In this document: positions 49,301 to 59,026 of the stretch, in pieces
Layout: the number at the start of each line of letters is the position of its first letter
How positions within the stretch are numbered: position 1 is the first letter of the stretch
NCBI GenBank assembly: GCA_024138025.1
Contig: JAMXBD010003411.1
Span: 57,231-121,230, forward strand
Reading direction: 5' to 3'
DNA length: 64,000 bases
Source of the DNA: Combretum micranthum
Lineage: Eukaryota > Streptophyta > Magnoliopsida > Myrtales > Combretaceae
The notes under the pieces: generated by a model
What the model saw: the letters and a program-made list of their open reading frames with translations, nothing else
The model's database searches: none
Told to the model about the DNA's origin: nothing
Made by a program: the position numbers and the translations under genes

Positions 49301-49735
49301 ACAACTCCAGTTTCAGTTGAAAAGGTTGAGCAAAGGGAAATGTGTTTGTTAAGGGGTGCTTAGATGAAGATGGAAATGATGGTGCATGGTTTGTAGGAAT
49401 AGTACTCGAGGCATTGACAAATGGAAATTGCATGGTAGAGTATCAAAGCTTAAGAAATGATGATGATATAGATTTTCTCAAGGAAGAGTTCAGTGCTATG
49501 AACATTAGGCCCTGTCCTCTAAAGATTGCAGTTGATGGTCCATTTAATTTGTTTAAAGAAGTTGATGCTTTGTACAATGATGGCTGGTGGGTTGGTGTGA
49601 TCTCTAAAGTCATCGACAACTCAAGGCATGCATCTACTATTTTAAAAACACTGGGAAAAAACTGAATATCTTGAGATAGGAAAATTGTTTGCAGCATCAG
49701 CATCACGTAAAAAGAGATGAAGAAGAAAACATAGT
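49300..49735 (+). pseudogene. Agenet-domain (DUF724-like) gene fragment in CACTA
   Basis: The plus-strand translation at 49342-49665 reads DEDGNDGAWFVGIVLE, then NIRPCPL and EVDALYNDGWWVGVISKVI. This is the hallmark of plant tandem Agenet domains: GAWF in the first repeat, and VDA+ followed by DGWW.G in the second. Agenet domains are Tudor-like modules that bind histone tails or RNA. The frame shifts near 49650, after which EYLEIGKLFA-type sequence continues in another frame to about 49735. The start and most of the gene are missing. It lies inside the CACTA ends, between LTR E2 and the right terminus, so it is best explained as a captured host gene fragment. Confidence 0.82.
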
Positions 49736-50661
49736 AGAAATGGATATTAAATCATGATTCTACGATTCTACCATCTCAAATTACGATATTGGTGCAATTT
49801 TGACAAACTAATAGTGTACCGATTTTCACAAACTAATAGTGTATCCACGATTCATCATGAAATAGGATTTTATAATTCCATATTATAATGGCTATTTTAC
49901 TTTCCTAAATTAATAGTGTACTGACTACAGAAGACTAAAACTTGCCAATCTGCATCTTTCCTAGTTCAACTCACTGATTAGGTTTCCTTCTTTTTCTATT
50001 TCTTTCTTCCAATATGTCTTCTCTCTCTATACCTTTCATTGCATGTCAATTAAATCTATAAAAGATGCCACAGAGGCACTCAAAGAACAATAACAACCTA
50101 GCATTGTTCATCTACGACGAGAAATAAAAGCATTCTATAAACATTCATGATCGTACATAACAAAACTCATGCTTTATATAACAATCAATATCATTTAAAG
50201 AAGATATTGTGGAAAAAAAAAATCTCCTTACCTTTAGCCTAACAAATATTGCAGCTATATGCATGCGATGGTGACAGGGCATGTTTCTTTATTTATCTTT
50301 TTTCAAGTCATCACTAAAGAATGAAAGATAGAGACACAAAGAGAGAGAAAGAGACATACCATAATATTAAATCACATAAAAAGAATGCTAGGATAGCGTC
50401 GTTGCTTAGAGAAGATCGTAATCGGCCGTCGCATGGTAATGCCCAAGATAGAGCTTGTTGCTTAGAGAGAAGGAAAGTTACAAACTTTATGTTAGTGAAA
50501 AAGTCATACATAGAGAAACAACAAGAGAGACAAAACATACCAGATAGCTACGAAGAAACAATGTTGGGATTAAGGGTGGTGCTTAAAAGAAGGAAATGTG
50601 CATTGCGTTAGTAAAAAGCAAGAGAAGATACACAACACATAGAGTGTGAGAGGGGGGGAAG

Positions 50662-50703
<42 letters not shown>

Positions 50704-51194
50704 GTACCTGGATATTCACGACGACATAATGTTGTGATTGTTAGACTTGAGAGGTATTGGTGTTACTTGGAGAGAAGAAATGAATAGTCATTATATTTAA
50801 TTGATTTGATACACTTACTGTGACTAGAAAATGTGGCGGGACTTTAAGTATTTTATTTGTTGGTTTTTTAAATGATGAAAAATAAAGTAAAAAAAAAAGG
50901 CCGGTGTGCACAAGTTTATTTAATTTATATTTTTTATAAATATGATTATTCATGTAAAAACAAAAAGTGAAAAAAAAAAACTGGAAGGAAAATTTTATTC
51001 GATTTGTAGTATTTAAAAATATAATTAGTCATGTTTACAAATAACAAAGGAGTTATAGATCAAATCAAAGGTCCACAAAATCTAAACTTGTTTATAAACA
51101 TCACCAATTTCATATTTAAACCAACGTTTGATAAACGCGACAAATGATAATGAAAGGGCAACGTTTGTAAATTATGCAAACGTGGCCATATATC
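49736..51194. other. CACTA subterminal region, right side
   Basis: This probably holds the 5' end of the CACTA transcription units. Segments around GTTGCTTAGAGA are repeated loosely at 50400-50600. A (GA)n microsatellite lies at 50665-50701. The last about 120 bases have CGCGACAAATG, CAACGTTTG and GTGGCC motifs recalling the left subterminal region. Open frames on both strands here (50314-50611) overlap one another and have no family match. Confidence 0.45.
50665..50701. repeat. (GA)n microsatellite
   Basis: About 18 consecutive GA dinucleotides. Confidence 0.95.
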
Positions 51195-51209
51195 AAAATT
51201 CTTATAGTG

Positions 51210-51212
51210 CAT
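51210..51212. repeat. CACTA target duplication, right
   Basis: CAT follows AAAATTCTTATAGTG and matches 21584-21586. On the minus strand it is an ATG codon of the interrupted protease. Confidence 0.85.
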
Positions 51213-53060
51213 ATCAATCACATAAAAATTAGCAAGGAAAAACCAATCCATTAACTTGCACTAAAACATCTTCTAATACACCATCAAGATAAACATTAGA
51301 CTTATTAACAAGTTGAAGAATTATACCTATTTCTTTCAATGGACCAACATTCAGACTTTGATAAATAGACAGAGCCATGACATTGATTGAAACACCTAGA
51401 TCACACATTGCCTTTTCAATCTAAACATTTCCTATCTTACAAGGAATGGTAAACATACCTAGATCCTTGCATTTAGGAGAAAGCTTCTTTGGAAGGATAG
51501 CTGAAACATTCTCAATTATACATATCATTTTATTTCCCTTTAGTTTTTCTTGTTAGTACACAAATCCTAAGAAACTTTGCATATCGAGGTATCTGTTTAA
51601 TGGCATCAAGTAATGGAATATTTACCTTAACCATGTGAAAAGTCTTAAGAATCTCTTTTTCTTCTTCTTCTTTCTTGAACTAGTCAATCTGGAAGGAAAT
51701 GAGGTGTTGGCACCGTTACTTTAGGTGGTTCAGCTGAAGGTCCTCCAATTTGATTGTCTTGAATCTATGAGGTCACTACCTCTTTTTCCGTTTCTTGTTC
51801 CAAGTTGTCTATGCTTTCTTACTGGTTTCCTACAATTCCTTTCCAAATATCAAAGTAATTGCACTGACATTGTGCTTTCGATTAGTAACAGTTTGAGAAG
51901 GCAATTTACCTTGAGATTCTATCTTACTTATAGAAGATGTAAGATGGCTTACTTAATTCTCCAAGTTTTGAATGCTTTGCTTTATCTCATCCTGAAATTG
52001 CTTTGTGTTAATAGAAGTGATTTTACAATTTCTTCCAGAGACATACTTGAACTTGAAGAAGCTTGTGGAGTTGGATTTTATGGCCTTGGCTGATACTATT
52101 GGAAGTTCTATGGCCTAGGACCATAGCTAAAATTAGGATTATCCCTCCATCCAAGATTGTAAGTATTGGAATAGGGATCATATTTCCTTTGTGGTAGTCC
52201 AGGAATTCCTCCTACTACATTGGCATGCTCATGGGAATCCTCTTGAAGTGTAGGGCACATATTTGTGGCATGGTTAGAAGCAACATAGATCTAACAAGCT
52301 TTGACCTATTGTTGATTTACTAGAGCCATTTACTAAACAACAGAGGTTAGACTCGAAATTGATTTTCAAGATGAGAAACATTTAACTCATTGACCTTTTT
52401 TGTTGAGGAATCATGTCGGGATCCATATTGTTGTGAATTTGCAGCCATAAGAGAAACCAATTCCCTAGCATGGCCAGGGGTTTTGTCCACTATATCACCT
52501 CCACTAGCTGTATCCGTCATTTTCTTCACCAAAGGAAGCAATCTTTTATAAAAGTATTGGATAAGGAGTTGTTATGAAATCCCATGTTGTGGGCAGCTTG
52601 CACACAATTGCTTGAACCTCTCCTAATATTCATGAAGGTTCTATGTGTCTCTCTGTTTAATTCCACAAATTTCCCTTCTTATGTTAATAGCTCTTGTAGT
52701 AGGGAAAAATTTATTCAAAAACAACTTGACCAAATTTATCCATGTGGTGATAGAACTTGGAGGCAGATAAAACAACCAATCCTTTGCTCTATCCCTTAAG
52801 GAGAACGAGAAGGCATGCAACTTGATTTGCTCCTTAGATACTCCTTATGGTCTCATGCTAAAGCAAACCACATGAAATTCGTTCAAAAATTTATGAGGAT
52901 CCTCATTCTCTAGACCATGAAAACTGGGCAATAGATGTATCAGGCAAGATTTCAACTTAAAAGCAACATTCAATTCTAGATATTGAATGCACAATCGTTG
53001 TTGAGTCACATATGGTGCAGCCAATTGTCTTATTGTCCTATCTTGATTCGCCATTTCTCG
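51213..53060 (-). pseudogene. Athila-like gag and N-terminal protease
   Basis: Reading down the minus strand, gag starts with MANQDRT at 53054, followed by IQYLELNVAFKLKS and a LPSFHGLENEDPHKFLNEFH segment. VDKTPGHARELVS lies near 52460, and a YDPYSNTYN..GWRDNPNFSYG segment near 52150. All are standard Athila/Tat-type gag landmarks. The protease part holds VKVNIPLLDAIKQIP near 51620. Around 51390 is a DLG-type active site followed by SINVMALSIY, where this lineage commonly has DLGASINVMPLS. It then runs to FLANFYVIDM at the CACTA border. Many stops and shifts separate these segments, so it is inactive. The protease continues at 21583-21350. Confidence 0.83.
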
Positions 53061-53084
53061 TTCTTCTTCAGATTCTTCTTTTTC

Positions 53085-54070
53085 AGATTCATTAGTGGAT
53101 CAACAATATCCTTAACATTTAAAACACTGAATATCTCGTGATCTAGAAGAGGGTTTTTTAGTGTTACCTTTGAAATCAACACTAGACTTCTTGGCCTTTG
53201 CATCCGCATCCAATTTAAATCTTCTTTATGTTTCTTTTAATTTGATTTATACAAAGAAGATGACCCATACTTTGATTTGCCCTTAGACTTCAACTGCTTC
53301 TCAACTTTAATAGCTTTATGTAATAACTCTTCCATGTCCACATAGTGCTATCAGTCCACAATATCAATAATATCTTTACTCAATCTGCCAATAAATCTAG
53401 CCATTGTAGCTTCAGGATCTTCCTTCACATTAGCTCTAATCATGGCTATCTCCATCTCCTTATAGTAGTAATCTACACTATGAAACCCTGTGTCAAAGTA
53501 TGCAATTTCCTGCACAAATCCTTATGGTAGTAACTGGGGATATATATATTCCTCATCACCACTTTCATCTCTTCCCAAGAACTTATTGGTCTTTCTCCAT
53601 AACTTCTTCTATTGTGCACAAATTGGTCCCACCAAATACTGTCATAATCAGTAAATTCAATAGTAGCCAATTTCACTTTCTTCTCCTTAAAATAATTATA
53701 TTAGTCAAATATGTGCTTCACCTTCCTTTCCTACTCTAAATATAAGAGGGGGTCACTTTTTCCCTGAAAGCTAGGAATTTTCATTTTAATACTATCTAGA
53801 TTTCTATCTTGCTCTTGGATAATTCTTTTTCCTTTTCTATTACCACTCACTCCATATTCATAATCCTTATTCTCCCCTCCTCATCCATATGCCTTCTAAA
53901 ATATTTAGGCTTGGATGGAGATTCAAGATCAGCTAATCTCATTTTTACCTCTTTAATTCATCTCGCATAGACTTCATGAATAGTTTCATATCCATATCAG
54001 GATTTTCATCACCACTACTCTTTTTTTTTTATAATAAGTTTTCTTCTTCCTTAAACAACTCTCAATCATA
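53085..54070 (-). pseudogene. Gypsy gag of a second element
   Basis: The minus strand encodes a retrotransposon gag of the Tekay/Reina type: [22 protein letters not shown] sequence with [23 protein letters not shown] (53676-53473), and an N-terminal part near 54000 (MDMKLFMKSMRDE). It ends in the first half of a zinc knuckle near 53105 (IQCFKC, a stop, GY). Past that point the sequence runs without a gap into the acidic stretch and start of the Athila-like gag at 53054. The zinc knuckle therefore lacks its His and last Cys. Confidence 0.78.
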
Positions 54071-54173
54071 CCCTAAAAATCTCAACTTTTTTTTTTACAT
54101 GAATTTTTTTCTATAAAACAAATAACCAACAATTGAAATAAAAAATAATATCACCTGATTTAAGAAACCAGAA

Positions 54174-54185
54174 GCTTTAATACCA
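54174..54185 (-). other. Primer-binding site (initiator tRNA-Met type)
   Basis: TGGTATTAAAGC on the minus strand differs from the common plant TGGTATCAGAGC at two positions. It lies 2 bases after the LTR end at 54188. Confidence 0.65.
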
Positions 54186-54187
54186 AA

Positions 54188-54961
54188 TGATATGATACGA
54201 GACCCCTAGGTATAAAAAACCTAAGACCCAAATGATTTGTTGATGGATTTTGACCCTAAGATCATCTTGAAACAAGCCAATAAGCAACCCAACCCCAATT
54301 GAACTTGCCAATTGAAACCATAGTTATCAAATATTACAACAACGCAACCTAACCCCAAACACACCTATCACTTGGAACCAAATTTATCACAAAAACGAAG
54401 TTTGACCCTAATCACTCCTTTGATTAGAACTAAAACTATCAAATGATTTATTCTTATCACAAGAACAAATATACTCTTACTAATGGAGAACTCTCTCAAA
54501 GAGAATAATTCATTACACTAATCATATGTTCCAAATACAAACAAGGAACAAAAAACATAAACCCATAAGGAAGACTAAATGTCAAAAAGGAAAAAACATG
54601 TCTCCGGTAAACATAGACCGGCGGCCTTAATTTAACACAAGTGGCCTACAATTAGAAAGACAGATTTGATATTCTTGTTGAGCTAAATAGGTCAGTGGCT
54701 TTTAAGGATATACCGATGGCATATCAGGTTAGGCCGGCGGCTTAAATTGAAAGCCAACAGTGTATGCTGTTGAAAGGACCCCGTAGCTCCGTGTTCAAAC
54801 TAGCTAAAAGGCTGGCTTGTTTAATAGTTATGCCGGTAGTGTAGGCAATGAAGGCCGACGGTGTACATGCTAGTGTATAGGTTCTGCACTCTAAATTCTG
54901 TGAATCTCTAGGAAAACAATAGCCTTCCTTTGCAAACATTTCCTCGACATAACAATCTTCA
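54188..54961 (-). repeat. 5' LTR of the second Gypsy element (G)
   Basis: On the minus strand it starts TGAAGATTGTTATG and ends ATCATATCA, 774 bp, directly followed by the primer site. It contains GCCGGC-type motifs at 54610-54870. The start is inferred from the TG/CA rule and could be off by some bases. The open frame at 54742-54939 is LTR sequence. Confidence 0.6.
54610..54870. repeat. GCCGGC-type palindromic motif cluster 4
   Basis: AGACCGGCGGCC, AGGCCGGCGGC, ATGCCGGTAGTGTA, AGGCCGACGGTGTA and weaker copies occur within 260 bases. Confidence 0.75.
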
Positions 54962-54995
54962 GTCTTTTATGTTTAGGCCACTTGATCGACATCAC

Positions 54996-55150
54996 CATCC
55001 CAGTCTTTAGGAAGAAAAAAGACTAAAGTCCATCCGAGTCTTTAGAAAAAAAAAAGACTAAAGCTCATTCGAGTCTTTAAGAAGAAAAAAGCTAAAGTCC
55101 ATCTGTGTCTTTGAGAAGAAAAAAACCTAAGTCCATCCGAGTCTTTAAGT
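54996..55150 (+). repeat. About 35-bp minisatellite before the zinc knuckle
   Basis: About four to five copies of a unit containing AAAGTCCATCCGAGTCTTTA followed by GAAGAAAAAAG. In the frame of the zinc knuckle the last copies read KSIRVFK-like peptides. The unit resembles the first copies of the LARD array at 10320-10370. Confidence 0.85.
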
Positions 55151-58100
55151 GTGGACAACATGGACACAAGGCCATAGAATGCAAGGAGCCTGGGAGATAA
55201 GTAGTTCCAGGCGTTCAAATAGGTTGACCTCATGATAGTGGTCAAGGATAGAGAGCACCAACTAAGGTTTATGCCTTCCAGCGCATGGTTACATCCAGTG
55301 TGGACACTATTGCAAGTACGCTCCCTATACTCCTACATAGTGCTTATGTTCTCTTTGATACTGGTGAAAGTTTTTCATGCATCTTAGAGTTGTTTGTATC
55401 TATATGTGGTGTGTATGTTGAATATATATTTGAATGTTTTCCTATAAACATACCTTTAGGGAGTAGAACTATGCTGAACAAGATTTGTAGAAATATGGAT
55501 ATATAAATAAAGAAAAGCATTCACTTATAGACCTAATAATCTTTGACATGATAGAATTTGATGTAATCTTGGGAGTAGATTGGTTGGTAAATTATCATGA
55601 TGTGATTGATTATCATAACTTGGTAGTTAAGCTAGACAAAGACTAGTTCATAGTCAATCTTGAAGTGCAAAGACCTCTAGCTCTACCTATATATGAGTTG
55701 TGGTGAAGGTCAGCTTTAGCGATAGCAGCTATGATGATAAAAGTGAACAAAGGATAGACCTTGCATGAATACTGGTTATATGTGAATACCCCAATGTTTT
55801 TCTAAAAGATTTACTAGGGTTGCCATCAAAGAGAGAAGTAGAGTTATATATCGATTTAGTGCTAGGTACTTTGCCTATATCTAAGACACCATATCGTATG
55901 GCTCCAATAGAACTTGCAGAGCTAAAGGTTCAATTAGAAGATATGCTTAAAAAGAAGTTTATCAGACCCAGTGTATCACCTTGAGGAGCTCAAGTTTTAT
56001 TTGTAAAGAAAAAGGATGGCAACATAAGGCTATCTATAAACTACAAAGAGCTAAACCAAGTGACTATCAAGAATAAGTATCCTCTACTAAGAATACGTAA
56101 TCTGTTTGACCAGCTGGTAGGAGCAAAAGTATTTTCAAAGATTGATCTTAGATCAAGATATCACCAGCTATGTGTTAGAGTAGAGGACATACAAAAGACA
56201 GCCTTCAGGACCAAATACGAACATTATGAGTTTATGGTCATGCTGTTTGGTCTTACAAATGCGTCAACCATCTTTATGGACCTTATGAACAAAGTCTTTA
56301 GAGATTATCTAGATTTTTTTGTGGTAGTCTATATAGTTGATGTTCATATGTACTTTAAAACCAAAAGAACATGAAGAGCATCTAAGATTGTTCTGAACAA
56401 ATTGCAAGATGAAAAGTAGTATGCTAAGTTCATAAAGTGTGAGTTTCGGTTAGGAAAAATATCTTTCTTAGGGCATTTTATTGGTGGAAATGGGATAGCA
56501 ATGGATCTTGAGAAAGTGAAGGCAATAGTAGAATAGCCAACTCCTAAAAGCGTGTCAAAAATTAGAAGTTTTCTAGAAATAGCAAGATACTACAGAAGAT
56601 TTATAGAGGAATTTTCCAAGGGTGCAAGTCCTTTAGCCAGGTTGCCTGGTTAAAGAGTGTTTGGGATGAAGATTATGAAAAAACCTTCCAACAGTTGAAG
56701 GAAAAGCTAGTATCTACACTAGTTTTAACCTTGTCAGTGAATGGTGAGGAGTATGCTACCTATAGTGATGCGTCCATACAAGGATTAGGTTGTGTGTTGA
56801 TGCAGGGAGGTAGGGTGATAGCATATGGTTCTAGATAGCTAAAGCCTCATAAAAAGAATGACCCTACATATGATATAGGATTGGCAGTAGTAGTACATGC
56901 CTTGAAGTTGTGGATGCATTATTTGTTTGGAGAACAATGCAAAATATATATGGATCACAAAAGTTTGAAGTATATCTTTATCTAGAGAAATTGAATATGA
57001 GGCAAAGGAGATGGTTGGAGCTTATCAAAGATTATGATGTAGATATTCAGTACCATCCTGGGAAAGCAAATGTAGTAGTAGATGCCTAGAGTAGAAAACG
57101 AGTTGAAAATTTAGTAGCTTTGATCACCTCTGAATGTCATTTGATAGATCATATGAGGAAGTTGGAGTTAGAGATATTGACTAGACAAGTAGGTGCAAGA
57201 TTAGCAAACTTGTAGATTTAGCCTACTATTATAGAAAGGATATAGGAGGTAAAGAAGAGAATAGAAGTAGGCTGAGCAGCTGAATTTCACATTAATAGTG
57301 AGGGTGTTATGAGATATAAAGGGATGTTATGTGTGCTAGAGCAAGGAGAACTTAAGAAGGAGTTACTGAAAGAGGCACATTATTTTGGTTATTCAATTCA
57401 TCCGGGGGCTAACAAGATGTATCATGATTTGAAAATGTTGAATTGATGGAGTAATATGAAGAAAGAGATTGCAGAATAGGTATCTAAGTACTACACTTGT
57501 CAGTTGATCAATATTTACCACAGGAAATTAGCTGGTGAATTGAAGCCTTTACCTATACCACAGTAGAAATGGGAGCACATAACCATGGATTTTGTTTCTA
57601 CTCTAACTAAAACTAGAGAAAGGTTTGACTCAGTATGTGTAATTTTCGATAGGCTTACAAATGTAGCATGCTTTATACCCATTAAAACCGAGTACCAATT
57701 GAAGCAACTAGTAAAGTTGTATATCGAGGAGATAGTGAGGTTACATGGAATACTAGTGACCATTGTATCAGACAGAGATACCAAATTTGTTGGGAGATTC
57801 TGGAAAAGCCCACATAAAGCTTTAGGTACTAAAGTTGTTTTTAGTACTACTTACCACCCTAAATAGATAGGCAATTTGAACAGACCATCTAAATCCTTAA
57901 AGACATGTTAAGAGATTGCCTATTAGAGTTTGAAGGCAACTGGAATGAGCACTTGCCTTTAATAGAGTTTTCTTACAATAACAGCTATCAAGCATCTCTT
58001 GGGGTGCCACCCTATGAAGCTTTGTAAGGTAGAAAGTGTCAGTCGTCGATTCATTGGGATGAAGTTGGTGATAGATAGATTTTAGGATCATAATTGGTAC

Positions 58101-58640
58101 AAAATGCTATTGATAAGGTTCAAGTGATCAAACAAAAGTTGCAAACAACTTAAACCGTCAAAAAAGCAATGCAGATAAGAGGAGGAGACCTTTTGAATTT
58201 CAAGTAGGAGAACATGTTCTACTTAAGATTTCACCAACCAAGGGTGTTGTCAGATTTGGTTTGAGAGACAAGTTAAACCCCATATATGTGGGACCTTATA
58301 AAGTCTTGGAAAGGATAAATGATGTCGCTTATAGGTTAGCTTTACTGCCTAGTTTAAAAGGAGTACACAATGTGTTCCATGTGTCTATATTGAGAAAGTA
58401 TGTGAAGGATCCTAAACAGATAATAGCTTTGGAACCATTGGAAATACAACCGAATCTCACTACATATGAAAAGCCAGTAAAGATTATAGATACAAAGGAG
58501 TAGATTTTAAGAAGGCAAGTGATCAAACATGTAAAGGTGTAATGGACTAATCAATCTGAACGAGAAGTTACTTAGGAGGTACATGAGGAGATAAGGATAA
58601 AGTATCTCAAGCTTTTCAATGATTCAGGTAATTTTTAAGG
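55150..58640 (+). pseudogene. Ty3/Gypsy polyprotein (zinc knuckle to integrase)
   Basis: The zinc knuckle at about 55150 reads VFKCGQHGHKAIEC; its first Cys position is Val. The protease has LFDTG near 55350. Reverse transcriptase spans about 55880-56560, with [23 protein letters not shown] and FGLTNAS. Its catalytic motif, normally F/YxDD, reads YIVD (56326-56342), so one Asp is lost. RNase H begins YSDASIQGLGCVL near 56755. Integrase has an HxxxH-type zinc region near 57375 with YYTCQ, where the first Cys is Tyr. MDFVSTLTK and VSDRDTKF supply two of the three acidic residues, and the third falls in a shifted frame near 57880. GPYKVLERINDVAYRLALP-like sequence and HVSILRKYV (58280-58420) mark the end. 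At least a dozen in-frame stops show that it is inactive. Confidence 0.9.
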
Positions 58641-58655
58641 ATGAAAGTTTCCTTC

Positions 58656-58667
58656 AAGAGGAAGAGA
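58656..58667 (+). other. Polypurine tract of Tekay-like element
   Basis: AAGAGGAAGAGA ends at the first base of the 3' LTR. Confidence 0.82.
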
Positions 58668-58799
58668 TGTAATATAAATATAAATAATTAATAATAAAGG
58701 GCAAAGTTTCATTTGTTGATTATAAAAGGGTTTTATGGTCTATCCTAATATGTAAATATATATTATGTCAATTATTCAAACATGTGATTGAGGATAAGA

Positions 58800-58985
58800 A
58801 GATGTAGCTGTATACCACCTTGTAGGTCTCTGGCCTTGGCTTTTACGTCATCAGCCTTGGATCTCATGCCACTGGCATGGATGATCGACCTTCATGGCCT
58901 TAGTTTTATCTGTTGAGTTTTAAGCCACTAGCGTAAATTCTAGGCCGTTAGCCTATGTTCCGACGCCGTCAGCCTATGTGCCAGA
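58800..58985. repeat. GCCGGC-type palindromic motif cluster 5
   Basis: Weaker copies occur: ATGCCACTGGCATG, AAGCCACTAGCGTA, AGGCCGTTAGCCTA and ACGCCGTCAGCCTA. All sit between the LTR start and the TATA box. Confidence 0.55.
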
Positions 58986-59019
58986 GTACATACACGAATT
59001 TTTAAGGTTTCCATGTTCT

Positions 59020-59026
59020 TATATAG
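59020..59026 (+). promoter_or_regulatory. TATA box of LTR F
   Basis: TATATAG lies 35 bases after the last motif of cluster 5, followed by a leader beginning CCCTAACC. Confidence 0.55.

Larger units (their letters stand above)
21587..51209 (-). mobile_element. CACTA (En/Spm) DNA transposon, nested and decayed
   Basis: The element is bounded by CACTACAAGAATTTT (21587-21601) and AAAATTCTTATAGTG (51195-51209), a 15-bp terminal inverted repeat with one mismatch, flanked by CAT on both sides. Inside are minus-strand tnp2/DUF4218/DUF4216 transposase remains (39.7-43.4 kb) and a transposase_24-type gene (22.5-39.5 kb). A captured Agenet fragment lies at 49.3-49.7 kb. The 29.6-kb span is inflated by several Gypsy LTR insertions. 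The protease frame of a host retrotransposon joins across the two ends, which independently confirms the boundaries. Confidence 0.9.

Noticed and set aside
50314..50611. Overlapping plus and minus open frames
   Set aside because: They are antiparallel shadows of A/G-rich subterminal sequence; no family signature.
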